A stretch of 64,000 nucleotides of DNA from Streptomyces canus (lineage in GTDB: Bacteria > Actinomycetota > Actinomycetes > Streptomycetales > Streptomycetaceae): assembly GCF_030815415.1 (NCBI RefSeq), contig NZ_JAUSWW010000001.1, positions 4,836,001 to 4,900,000 of the forward strand, written 5' to 3'. A model generated the notes under the pieces. That model was not told the origin of the DNA, did not search any database, and was given only the letters and a program-made list of their open reading frames with translations. The position numbers and the translations under genes are program-made. Of this stretch, positions 41,763-49,927 are shown in pieces (positions within the stretch are counted from its first letter, which is position 1; the number at the start of each line of letters is the position of its first letter).

Positions 41763-43271
41763 ATGGCAGTGGACGAGGGAGTCGCCCCGGCGGCACAGAC
41801 AGACGAGGGTGGCACCGTCCACCGGTTGAAGCCCAATGCCATCGGCCTGCTCGGCGTGGTCTTCATGGCCGTGGCGACCGCCGCGCCGATCACCGCGATG
41901 ACCGGCAACGTGCCCTTCATGGTGTCGGCGGGCAACGGCATCGGCGCTCCGGCGAGCTACCTCGTCGCAATGGTCGTCCTGGCAATCTTTGCCGTCGGCT
42001 TCACGTCGATGGCGAAGCACATCACCTCCACCGGGGCCTTCTACGGCTTCATCTCCTACGGCCTCGGCCGCACGATCGGTCTCGCCTCGGGACTCCTCGC
42101 GACCTTCGCGTACGTCGTCTTCGAGCCGGCGCTGATCGGCATCTTCTCGACCTTCGCGACACAGACGCTGAAGGACCAGACGGGGGTTTCCGTTCCCTGG
42201 TGGGCGTTCGCGGCACTGATGCTCGCGGTCAACGCGACCGGCACCTGGTTCGGCGTCTCGGTCGCCGAGAAGCTGCTCGTCGTCCTCCTCGCGACCGAGG
42301 TGACGATCCTCGCGGCCATGGCGATCTCGGTCGCGCTGCACGGCGGCGGCCCGGACGGCTTCAGCCTCGACCCGGTCAACCCCGTCAACGCCTTCCACGG
42401 CACCAGCGCCGGGCTCGGACTGTTCTTCGCCTTCTGGTCGTGGGTCGGCTTCGAGTCGACGGCGATGTACGGCGAGGAGTCCCGCAACCCGAAGAAGATC
42501 ATCCCCAAGGCGACGATGATCTCGGTCCTCGGCGTCGGCGTCTTCTATGTCTTCGTCTCCTGGATGGCCATCACCGGCACCGGCGAGGCGAACGCCGTGA
42601 AGGTCGCCACCGAGAACCCCCTCGGCCTCTTCTTCGGCCCCACCGAGCAGTACGTGGGCCACTGGGCGGTCGACGTCATGCAGTGGCTGATGATCACCGG
42701 CTCGCTCGCCTGCGGCATGGCCTTCCACAACTGCGCCGCCCGCTACATGTACGCGCTGGGCCGCGAGGGCGTCCTCCCCTCCCTGAAGAACACCCTCGGC
42801 CGCACCCACGCCCGGCACGGCTCCCCGCACATCGCGGGCCTGGTCCAGACCGTGGTGACCGCCCTGCTGCTGATCGCGTTCTGGGCGGCGGGCAAGGACC
42901 CGTACACCGGTACGTACGTCCTGCTCGCCATCCTCGGCACCATGGCGATCCTCGTCGTGCAGGCCGTCTGCTCCTTCGCGGTGCTGGCCTACTTCCGCAA
43001 GCACCACCCCGAGAGCCGGCACTGGTTCCGCACCTTCACCGCCCCGCTCCTCGGCGGCGTCGCGATGCTCGCGGTGGTCGCGCTGCTGGTGTCCAACATG
43101 GGCGCCGCGGCGGGCACCGAGTCCGGCTCGCTGGTCCTGAAGGCGACACCGTGGCTGGTGGCGCTGGTCGCGGCGAGCGGGATCGGCTACGCGCAGTATC
43201 TGAAGCGACGGTCACCGGAGCGGTACCTGCTGCTGGGCCGGACGGTGCTGGAGGAGACGAAGGAGCGGTAA
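41763..43271 (+). CDS. APC-family amine permease, probably ethanolamine
   Basis: A 502-residue transporter with twelve predicted helices. The APC N-terminal helix reads LLGVVFMAVATAAPITAMTGNVPF, followed by FWSWVGFESTAMYGEESRNPKKIIPKAT and FHNCAARYMYALGREGVLP. The divergent position next to eutBC suggests it imports ethanolamine with protons. The intergenic region has a TTGACA hexamer at 41663 but I cannot place a convincing -10. Its stop abuts the stop of the convergent GbsR/MarR gene without a gap. Confidence 0.88.
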   Translation: MAVDEGVAPAAQTDEGGTVHRLKPNAIGLLGVVFMAVATAAPITAMTGNVPFMVSAGNGIGAPASYLVAMVVLAIFAVGFTSMAKHITSTGAFYGFISYGLGRTIGLASGLLATFAYVVFEPALIGIFSTFATQTLKDQTGVSVPWWAFAALMLAVNATGTWFGVSVAEKLLVVLLATEVTILAAMAISVALHGGGPDGFSLDPVNPVNAFHGTSAGLGLFFAFWSWVGFESTAMYGEESRNPKKIIPKATMISVLGVGVFYVFVSWMAITGTGEANAVKVATENPLGLFFGPTEQYVGHWAVDVMQWLMITGSLACGMAFHNCAARYMYALGREGVLPSLKNTLGRTHARHGSPHIAGLVQTVVTALLLIAFWAAGKDPYTGTYVLLAILGTMAILVVQAVCSFAVLAYFRKHHPESRHWFRTFTAPLLGGVAMLAVVALLVSNMGAAAGTESGSLVLKATPWLVALVAASGIGYAQYLKRRSPERYLLLGRTVLEETKER

Positions 43272-43769
43272 CTACCGCTCGCCGAAGATCTGTTGGCGGT
43301 GCGTCCGCCACCGCTCCATCATGGCCGCGACCTCGCCTTCCAGGAATTCGAAGAAGGCGAGCGTCTCGGCCATGCGGCGTCCGGCCGGGGTCTCGGCGCC
43401 GAGGCCGGCGACGCCGTCCCGCAGGGCCGCTTCCCAGCGCTTGAGGACGGCCTCGCGATTGGTCAGCGCCTCGTACCACTGGTCGCCCTGCACCCGGTAA
43501 CGCTCCCGGCGCGAACCGGGCTCCCGCTCGCGCGCGACCATGTGCGTCTGGGCCAGATAGCGCACCGCCCCGGAGACCCCCGCGGGGCTGATCCGGAGCT
43601 GTTCGCCCAGCTCGGCGGAGGTCATGACACCCTCGTCGGAGGAGAGGAGCGCGGCGAAGACCCGCGCCGCCATACGCTGCATCCCGGCCTCGACGAGCTG
43701 CGCCGCGAAGGACTCGACGAACTTCGAGACGGCCTCCGCGTCCCGCCCACCACCAGCTGTTTCCGTCAT
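43272..43769 (-). CDS. GbsR/MarR-family regulator
   Basis: A 165-residue winged-helix repressor (VFAALLSSDEGVMTSAELGEQLRISPAGVSGAVRYLAQTHMV and the wing REREPGSRRERYRV), with an FFEFLEGEV helix toward the end for dimerisation. It is divergent from the ABC exporter with 73 bp between. The inverted repeat at 43797-43827 in that gap is the likely shared operator, so the exporter is the presumed target, in the style of drug-efflux repressors. Confidence 0.9.
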   Translation of the reverse strand: MTETAGGGRDAEAVSKFVESFAAQLVEAGMQRMAARVFAALLSSDEGVMTSAELGEQLRISPAGVSGAVRYLAQTHMVAREREPGSRRERYRVQGDQWYEALTNREAVLKRWEAALRDGVAGLGAETPAGRRMAETLAFFEFLEGEVAAMMERWRTHRQQIFGER

Positions 43770-43796
43770 GCCCTCATCCTATCTGGGCTTCATACA

Positions 43797-43827
43797 CTTC
43801 CTTAACTTCACAAATTTCTGAAGGAAG
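43797..43827. promoter_or_regulatory. Inverted repeat operator between regulator and ABC exporter
   Basis: CTTCCTT at 43797 and AAGGAAG ending at 43827 flank a 17-bp AT-rich centre (AACTTCACAAATTTCTG). The span is 28 bp from the regulator start and 15 bp from the exporter ATG. It overlaps the likely ribosome-binding site of the ATPase gene (AAGGAAG), so binding could also hide translation signals. Confidence 0.65.
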
Positions 43828-43842
43828 CGTACGTTCGGAAAC

Positions 43843-44751
43843 ATGACGAAGGCCAACCGTGCCATTGAGGTATCCGGACTTCACAAGTCCTTCGGCAAGA
43901 CGCACGCACTGGACGGACTCGACCTGGACGTCGAGACCGGCGAGGTCCACGGCTTCCTGGGCCCCAACGGCTCCGGCAAGTCGACCACCATCCGCGTTCT
44001 GCTCGGCCTGCTGCGCGCCGACTCCGGCGCCGCGCAGGTGCTCGGCCGGGACCCGTGGGCGGACGCGGTCGAGGTGCACCGCCGGATCGCGTACGTCCCC
44101 GGCGACGTCACCCTGTGGCGCAACCTGTCCGGCGGCGAGGTCATCGACCTCTACGGCCGGCTGCGCGGCGGCCTCGACACCGGGCGCCGCGCCGAGCTGC
44201 TCGAACGCTTCGAGCTGGACCCCACCAAAAAGGGCCGCACCTACTCGAAGGGCAACCGCCAGAAGGTCGCCCTCGTCGCCGCGTTCGCCTCGGACGTGGA
44301 CCTGCTGATCCTGGACGAGCCGACGTCGGGCCTCGATCCGCTGATGGAGGAGGTCTTCCAGCGGTGCGTGGCGGAGGAGCGGGACCGGGGACGGACCGTC
44401 CTGCTCTCGTCCCACATCCTGAGCGAGGTCGAGGAGTTGTGCGACCGGGTCAGCATCATCCGGCGCGGGCGCACGGTGGAGTCGGGCTCCCTGACCGAGC
44501 TGCGCCACCTCACCCGCACCAGCGTGACGGCCGAACTCGCGGGCCCGCCCAACGGGTTGGCGCAGCTGCCGGGCGTTCACAACCTCGACATTCACGGGTA
44601 TCGCGTCCGGTTCCAGGTCGACACCGACCGACTCGACGCCGTACTGCGGTCGTTGAGCGAGACCGGCGTACGGTCCCTGACCTCGACCCCGCCCACGCTG
44701 GAGGAGCTGTTCCTGCGCCACTACCAGGAGGAAGAGGCGACGGTCCGATGA
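43843..44751 (+). CDS. ABC exporter ATP-binding protein
   Basis: A 302-residue ATPase: Walker A GPNGSGKSTTIRVLLG (about 43-58), a stretch ending RRIAYVPGDVTLWRNLSGGE, signature region YSKGNRQKVALVAAF (modified LSGGQ), Walker B DLLILDEPTSGLDP and switch SSHILSEVEEL. The C-terminal 80 residues are the DrrA-like regulatory extension. It is coupled to the permease (ATGA at 44748-44751). Likely a drug or lipid exporter. Confidence 0.93.
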   Translation: MTKANRAIEVSGLHKSFGKTHALDGLDLDVETGEVHGFLGPNGSGKSTTIRVLLGLLRADSGAAQVLGRDPWADAVEVHRRIAYVPGDVTLWRNLSGGEVIDLYGRLRGGLDTGRRAELLERFELDPTKKGRTYSKGNRQKVALVAAFASDVDLLILDEPTSGLDPLMEEVFQRCVAEERDRGRTVLLSSHILSEVEELCDRVSIIRRGRTVESGSLTELRHLTRTSVTAELAGPPNGLAQLPGVHNLDIHGYRVRFQVDTDRLDAVLRSLSETGVRSLTSTPPTLEELFLRHYQEEEATVR

Positions 44752-46316
44752 GCACCCTCGCGGGCACGGGCGTGCTGCTGCGCTTCTCCCTGCGCCGCGA
44801 CCGGGTGATGGTCCCGGTCTGGGTCGCGGTGAACGCCCTGATGGTGCTCTCCATGCCGGGCAGCCTGAAGAACCTGTACGGCACGCCGGCGGAACGCACC
44901 GACCTCGTCCACCAGGTGGCGACCAACGCCTCCTTCCGGGCGCTGATCGGACCGGTCTTCGACACCTCCCTGGGCGCCCTGACGGCCTGGCGCGTCGGCG
45001 TCTACGCGGGGCTGCTCGCGGCGGTGACGAGCCTGCTGATCGTCGTACGGCACACCCGGGACGAGGAGGAGAGCGGCCGCCAGGAACTGGTGGCGTCCGG
45101 GGTGGTGGGCCGCAGGGCGTCCCTGACGGCGGCGCTGCTGGCGGCGGGGGTCGCGAACGCCGTACTGGCACTGCTGGTGACGGCGGGCCTGGCCGCACAG
45201 GGCTTCGCCGGGGCCCTGGCCCTCGGTCTCGGGATCGCCTGCGTCGGCATGGTCTTCGCCACGATGGCCGCGATCGTCGCGCAACTGACGGAGAGCGCAC
45301 GGCTGGCACGGGGGCTGACGGCCGGGGTGCTGGGTGCGGCCTTCGTCCTGCGGGCGGCGGGCGACTCGGCGACGGACGACGGCAGTTCGGCACTGACCTG
45401 GCTCTCCCCGCTGGGCTGGCTGGAGAACCTGCGCCCGTACGCCGGCGAACGCTGGGGGGTGCTCGCGCTGTTCGCCGCGGCGGTGGCCGTGCAGGGGGCG
45501 GTGGCCTACGGGTTGGCGGGCCGCCGGGACGTGGGCATGAGCTTCCTGCCGACCCTCCCGGGACCGGCTGTGGGCCGTCTGGGCAGTGCGGGGTCGCTGG
45601 CCTGGCGGTTGCAGCGGGGAAGTGTGTACGGCTGGAGCCTCGCCTTCTTCGTCGTCGGCGTCGTCTACGGCGCTCTGACGGACGGCGTGGCCGACCTGGT
45701 CGGCGACAACGCCGGTGCCCGCGAGATCTTCGAGCGGATGGGCGGCCAGAGCGGTCTGACGGACGCTTTCCTGGCGTCGATGGTCGGCATGATGGGCCTG
45801 ATCGCGGCCCTGTACGTGGTCGGTTCGGTGCTGCGGCTGCACGGCGAGGAGACGTCGGGCCGCGCGGAGCCGGTGCTGGCGAACGCGGTGGGCCGGATGC
45901 GGTGGGCCGCCGGCCACCTGACCGTGGCGTTCGGCGGGGTGGTACTGATCATGCTGCTCACCGGTCTGGGCTTCGCCGTGGGCTACGGCAGACAGGTCGG
46001 GCCCATCCTCGGGGCGTGCCTGGTCCAGGTGGCCGCGGTGTGGGTGATCGGCGGGCTGGCGGTCGCGCTGTACGGGCTGCTGCCGCGCCTGGCACCGGCG
46101 GCGTGGGGCGTCGCGGGCGCGGTCCTGCTCATCGGCTGGGTCGGACCGGCGCTGGACGCTCCGCAGGCGGTGCTGGATGTGTCGCCGTTCGGGCACCTGC
46201 CGAAGTTGCCGGGCGGGGAGATGAGCTGGGGGCCGGTGCTGGTGCTGGTCGGGCTGGCGGTGGTGCTGGTGGCCGCCGGGCTGGCGGGGCTGCGGAGGCG
46301 GGACATGACGACTTGA
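44748..46316 (+). CDS. ABC exporter permease (twelve-helix)
   Basis: A 522-residue membrane protein made of two six-helix halves. Each begins with a similar leader (LRFSLRRDRVMVPVWVAVNAL and LAWRLQRGSVYGWSLAFFVVG), the family of ABC-type polyketide-antibiotic exporters. The last residues are LRRRDMTT. The stop codon lies in CTTGAAACC, within what looks like the right end of the TnpB element, so the C-terminus may have been set by that insertion. Confidence 0.9.
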   Translation: MSTLAGTGVLLRFSLRRDRVMVPVWVAVNALMVLSMPGSLKNLYGTPAERTDLVHQVATNASFRALIGPVFDTSLGALTAWRVGVYAGLLAAVTSLLIVVRHTRDEEESGRQELVASGVVGRRASLTAALLAAGVANAVLALLVTAGLAAQGFAGALALGLGIACVGMVFATMAAIVAQLTESARLARGLTAGVLGAAFVLRAAGDSATDDGSSALTWLSPLGWLENLRPYAGERWGVLALFAAAVAVQGAVAYGLAGRRDVGMSFLPTLPGPAVGRLGSAGSLAWRLQRGSVYGWSLAFFVVGVVYGALTDGVADLVGDNAGAREIFERMGGQSGLTDAFLASMVGMMGLIAALYVVGSVLRLHGEETSGRAEPVLANAVGRMRWAAGHLTVAFGGVVLIMLLTGLGFAVGYGRQVGPILGACLVQVAAVWVIGGLAVALYGLLPRLAPAAWGVAGAVLLIGWVGPALDAPQAVLDVSPFGHLPKLPGGEMSWGPVLVLVGLAVVLVAAGLAGLRRRDMTT

Positions 46317-46352
46317 AACCTCCCCCGTCTGATGGGCGGGGGATTCCTGGCT
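46317..46352 (-). ncRNA. Probable omegaRNA 3' end (right end of tnpB element)
   Basis: In IS605 elements the guide RNA of TnpB is made from the tnpB 3' end and right end, and the guide is the flanking sequence just past that end. Here the tnpB stop is followed by a CCCCCG/CGGGGG hairpin with an AGG-TTTCAA border. The flank, hence the presumed guide, would begin with GTCGTCATGTCCCGCCTCCG, which is the 3' end of the exporter gene read backwards. This is inferred from the family. Confidence 0.5.
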
Positions 46353-47575
46353 CAGGCCGCCTCCTGGAGCAGCGCTCCAGGAGGTCTTACGCCCTCGGCG
46401 CCAGCCGGGTTGAGACCAGCCCGGACGAGCATCACGCGGGCGGAGTTCTTGTCCCGTGGGGACACGGCTGCGCACGCGGTGCAGGTGTAGGTACGTTCCA
46501 ACAGCGGCAGTGCGTGCTTGGTTCTCGCTCCGCACTGCGCGCAGTCCATGGTGGTGTGCGCGGGATGCACCAGGCGGACGTCCCGCCCGTGTTTGCGGCC
46601 CATCTCGAGCAGGGCCGTCTTGGTGGCGCCGATGGCGGCGTCGGCCGCCTTGCGGGCCATGGTGGTCTTCGCGAGGAATTTCGGGCGGAAGTCCTCCACC
46701 GCGATCGCGTCATGGTCCCGGACGACTCGCTTGGCCCACTTGCGGCCGGTGTCCTGCCGCTGCCGGGCGATCTTCGCGTAGGTCTTCGCCCGCCACTTCT
46801 TCGCCTCGCGGTAGCCCTTCGAGCCGGACCGGCCCTTCTCGGGCTTCCTGCGGGCCATCATCCGGTCGTACCGCGACAGCTTCGCCCGGGCCTTCTTCCC
46901 GTGCTGGGCATGCGGGAGGTCGTGCACGTCGGAGGTGGTGGTCGCGGTCTCCTTGACGCCCCAGTCGATGCCGATCACCGCACCGGTGGCGGGCAGCGGC
47001 TGGACTTCGGCGGGGGCGACGAAGGAGGCGCACCAGTGACCGAGACAGTCCTGGTAGATCCGTACCGAGGACGGGTTGGCGGGCAGGTCCCGCGACCACA
47101 CCACACCCAGCACGATCCCGCCCGCCAGGTGCAGGCGCCCGTCCTTGAGCCGGAAGCCGCGTCGGGTGTAGTTCAGGCTCGGGAGGGCCTCGCGCTTCTT
47201 CTTGTATCCCGGCATCCCGGCCCGCCGCCGCTGCGGCAGGCGTTGCTTGATGTCCTTGTGCGCCTTCGCACGGGATGTGCCGAAGTCCCGGATGATCTGC
47301 TGCTGCGGCACCGAGCTGCCCTCGCGCAGCCACGACGTCGCCTTCCGGGCCGCGGTCAGCATCTTGTCGAGCTGGGCCGGACCGCAGGTCCGCTTCTCGT
47401 CGGGGTGGGCCTTGTTGTGGGCGTGCACGGCCTTGGACTTGGCCACGCACTCGTTCCACACATACCGGCAGCGGTCCCACTCCGCCAGCAGCGCCGTGCG
47501 GGCGGTCGACGACACACGCAACCGGTACGTGTACCGGGCAAGCCCACCCTCCCTGGCCTTCCGCGCCACCGGCAC
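46352..47575 (-). CDS. tnpB: RNA-guided endonuclease TnpB
   Basis: A 407-residue protein. The N-terminal OrfB_IS605 helix-turn-helix/WED-like part (YTYRLRVSSTARTALLAEWD) precedes a split RuvC nuclease with Asp in IGIDWGVKETATTT (about 207), Glu in AIAVEDFRPKFL (about 305) and Asp in SPRDKNSARV (about 383). Between the last two is a zinc finger with Cys pairs CAQC and CTAC. All catalytic residues are present, so it may still cut DNA. The GTG at 47575 has GGGGG eight bases upstream; GTG 47569 is the alternative. Confidence 0.92.
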   Translation of the reverse strand: MPVARKAREGGLARYTYRLRVSSTARTALLAEWDRCRYVWNECVAKSKAVHAHNKAHPDEKRTCGPAQLDKMLTAARKATSWLREGSSVPQQQIIRDFGTSRAKAHKDIKQRLPQRRRAGMPGYKKKREALPSLNYTRRGFRLKDGRLHLAGGIVLGVVWSRDLPANPSSVRIYQDCLGHWCASFVAPAEVQPLPATGAVIGIDWGVKETATTTSDVHDLPHAQHGKKARAKLSRYDRMMARRKPEKGRSGSKGYREAKKWRAKTYAKIARQRQDTGRKWAKRVVRDHDAIAVEDFRPKFLAKTTMARKAADAAIGATKTALLEMGRKHGRDVRLVHPAHTTMDCAQCGARTKHALPLLERTYTCTACAAVSPRDKNSARVMLVRAGLNPAGAEGVRPPGALLQEAA

Positions 47576-47805
47576 GCCATCACCCCCTGCCACACGTCGC
47601 CCGCTCATCCCGGATCCCACGACGAGACCGTACGTACGACACCCGTACACCCGTGCCCTCATCACATACAGTCACCACAACCAGCGAACACAGGCACACA
47701 CGTTCGCCTCCCCCGGCCCGGACCTCGGTGGTCATGCGGGCGCTCCGCGCCCCAGGAGACCAGACGCTGCCACGCTCCGCGTCGCCGCCACGGGATGCGA
47801 TTCCT

Positions 47806-47825
47806 CCCCGGCGTGAACGCCGGGG
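47806..47825. repeat. Stem-loop at the far end of the tnpB element
   Basis: CCCCGGCG and CGCCGGGG pair around TGAA, flanked by GATTCCT and CATCCTCGCAAG. The arrangement resembles a right-end hairpin of a TnpB element in the opposite orientation, so it may be the left end of this element or a relic of a second one. The 230 bp between it and tnpB hold no gene I can support. Confidence 0.6.
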
Positions 47826-47882
47826 CATCCTCGCAAGAAGCAAGGTGAGAACCGCGGGAGGAGCGGGCGCGTCTCTCCGGGC

Positions 47883-48158
47883 ATGGGACAGCGGCCGGAC
47901 CCCCGGGACCGACGGAACGCGGTGACGTGCGGTGGCTGTCTGCTGTCGGCGGTGGGCGCGCTGGTGGCGACCCTCGTGTGGGCCGCCTCGCCCCGCACCG
48001 CACGTCATCTGGGCGGCGGCTTCGAGGGCGAGGGCACCGACTACGGCGCCGTCCTCGTCGAGCTCCCCCTCGTCGCCCTCGCCGGAGCGCTCCCGCCGGC
48101 GTTCCTCTCCCTCGTGATCGCGTATCTGGTGGGCCGGCGGTCAGACCTCCACGGCTAG
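47883..48158 (+). CDS. Small membrane protein, unknown function
   Basis: A 91-residue protein with two hydrophobic segments (CLLSAVGALVATLVWAA and LVELPLVALAGALPPAFLSLVIAYLVG). The start is the ATG at 47883; the ribosome-binding site is weak. It begins about 45 bp past the TnpB element and its last 18 bp overlap the end of the convergent P450 gene. I do not recognise a family. Confidence 0.65.
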   Translation: MGQRPDPRDRRNAVTCGGCLLSAVGALVATLVWAASPRTARHLGGGFEGEGTDYGAVLVELPLVALAGALPPAFLSLVIAYLVGRRSDLHG

Positions 48159-49343
48159 CCCTTCCAGCCCCCTGATCACGAAGTTCGGCTTCCGCTCCGG
48201 CTCAGCGGCGAGAGCGAGCCCCGGCGCCTTCTCCAGCAGCGCCGTCATCGAGGCCGCCAGCTCGATACGGGCCAGCGGGGCACCGATGCAGTAGTGGATA
48301 CCGGCGCTGAAGGAGATGTGCGGGTTGTCCTTGCGGGCGAGGTCGAGCTTCTCGGGGGACTGGAAGACAGCCGGGTCGTGGTTGGCGGAGCCGAAGAGCA
48401 TCGCGATCTCCGCGCCCCTCGGGATCGTGGTCCCGTCGATCTCGATGTCGTCCAGCACCCAGCGCTCGAAGAGCTGGAGCGGGGTGTCGTAGCGCATGAG
48501 CTCTTCGATCGCGGACGGGATCAGGGTGTGGTCCGCGCGGAGGGCCGCGAGCTGGTCGGGGTTGCGGAAGAGGGCGTACCAGCCGTTGACGGTGGCGTTC
48601 ACCGTGGCCTCGTGCCCCGCGTTGAGCAGCAGGACGCAGGTCGAGATCATCTCCTGCTCGGTGAGCCGGTCGCCCTCGTCGTGGGCGGCGATGAGCCCGG
48701 AGATCAGATCGTCGCCGGGGTTCTCGCGCCGCTCGGCGATCAGCTCCCGCAGATACCCGGAGAACTCGACCGAGGCCCGCACCGCCCGCGCCGCCACGTC
48801 CTGCGGCGGGTTCAGCTCGTACATCCCGCAGATGTCCGCCGACCAGGGACGCAGCGGCGCCCGGTCGGCCTCCGGGATGCCCAGCATCTCGGCGATGACG
48901 GCGACCGGAAGCGGCTCGGCGACATCGGTGAGCAGATCGCCGCCGCCCTTCTGCACGAGCTGGTCCACCAGCTCACCGGCCAGCCGGGTCACGTACGGCT
49001 TGAGCTGCTCCACCGTCCGGGGCGTGAACGCCTTCGACACCAGCCGCCGGATCCGGGTGTGGTCCGGCGGCTCCAGGTCGAGCATCCCGTGGTCGTTGAG
49101 CGTGTGGAACGGCTCGTGCTCGGCGGGAGGCGCCGTCCGCCCGAAGTCCTCGTGCGAGAACCGGTGCTGATACGTCCGCCCGAGCCGCCGCTCGCGCAGC
49201 AGCGCCGACACATCGGCGTGGTGCGGGACGAGCCACTGCCGCGTCGGCTCGTAGAAGTGCACGCGGCCCTTGCCGCGCAGGTCGGCGTAGGAGGGGTACG
49301 GGTCGGCGAGGAACGCCGGGTCCCACGGGTCGAAGGCTGCCAT
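48141..49343 (-). CDS. Cytochrome P450
   Basis: A 400-residue bacterial class I P450, complete. The I-helix oxygen motif is LLNAGHEATVN (about 237-247), the K-helix ExxR is EELM-R, and the heme loop is FSAGIHYCIGAPLARIE with the thiolate Cys about 348. PDHTRIRRLVSKAFTPR is the C-helix block. Its substrate is unknown and no ferredoxin gene is adjacent. It is convergent with a small membrane protein, with 18 bp of overlap. Confidence 0.93.
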   Translation of the reverse strand: MAAFDPWDPAFLADPYPSYADLRGKGRVHFYEPTRQWLVPHHADVSALLRERRLGRTYQHRFSHEDFGRTAPPAEHEPFHTLNDHGMLDLEPPDHTRIRRLVSKAFTPRTVEQLKPYVTRLAGELVDQLVQKGGGDLLTDVAEPLPVAVIAEMLGIPEADRAPLRPWSADICGMYELNPPQDVAARAVRASVEFSGYLRELIAERRENPGDDLISGLIAAHDEGDRLTEQEMISTCVLLLNAGHEATVNATVNGWYALFRNPDQLAALRADHTLIPSAIEELMRYDTPLQLFERWVLDDIEIDGTTIPRGAEIAMLFGSANHDPAVFQSPEKLDLARKDNPHISFSAGIHYCIGAPLARIELAASMTALLEKAPGLALAAEPERKPNFVIRGLEGLAVEV

Positions 49344-49425
49344 GGACGGACGTTAGACCGACGGCCCCCCTCCTGACCAGGGGTGTCTCAGCGGATCCCC
49401 GGCTCGGCGAGGCGGACGGAGACGA

Positions 49426-49863
49426 TCAGCTGCCGGCGCCGAAGTCCGGCAGCGTGACCGTGCCGTCCTCGGCGAGCGGGAAGCCCGGGTTGTGAGCGAC
49501 CTCCCAGGCGTGGCCGTCCGGATCGGTGAAGGCGCTGGAGTAGAACCCGATGGCGTTCACGGCGGCGGGCTTGGTCACCGTCCCGCCGGCTCGCTCCACC
49601 ACGGCGAGCAGCTCGTCGACCTCCGCCTCGGACCGCACGTTGTGCGCGAGGACGATCCCTCCGAAACCGCCCGGCGAACCGGCCTCCAGCCCGCAGTCCT
49701 CCGCCAGCTCGTCCCTCCCCCACAGCACCAGCCCCAGCCCGCCGGCCTGGAAGAAGACGGTCTCCTGGACCTCCTGTCCCCGCCACCCGAGAGCCTCGTA
49801 GAAGGCCTTGGCCCGGCCGAGATCGGAGACACCGAGGGTGATCAGAGTGACTCTCTGTTCCAT
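49426..49863 (-). CDS. VOC-family (glyoxalase-fold) protein
   Basis: A 145-residue protein with two beta-alpha-beta-beta-beta modules (VTLITLGVSDLGRAKAFYEALGWRG and IVLAHNVRSEAEVDELLAVVERAG, ending FTDPDGHAWEVAHNPGF). The metal-site positions typical of glyoxalases are only partly visible (His in LAHN, Glu in AWEV). Function could be a dioxygenase, an isomerase or resistance binding. It stands alone between a P450 and a two-component unit. Confidence 0.88.
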   Translation of the reverse strand: MEQRVTLITLGVSDLGRAKAFYEALGWRGQEVQETVFFQAGGLGLVLWGRDELAEDCGLEAGSPGGFGGIVLAHNVRSEAEVDELLAVVERAGGTVTKPAAVNAIGFYSSAFTDPDGHAWEVAHNPGFPLAEDGTVTLPDFGAGS

Positions 49864-49927
49864 ACCTGGAGGGTAAGGACCTCCGGCCGCCTGTGACAGG
49901 CCGCATCGCGGTGACCGGCAGATCCGG

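Larger units (their letters stand above)
46313..47840 (-). mobile_element. IS200/IS605-type element with tnpB only (IS1341-like)
   Basis: The element contains a solitary tnpB with no tnpA. At the 3' side of tnpB is the typical right end: a stem-loop (46321-46343) followed on the minus strand by GGAGGTTTCAAG. At the other side, beyond tnpB's 5' end, is a second stem-loop (47806-47825) with a CTTGCGAGG-like border. IS605 members make no target duplication, so the borders are estimates. Without TnpA the element cannot move on its own. Confidence 0.75.
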
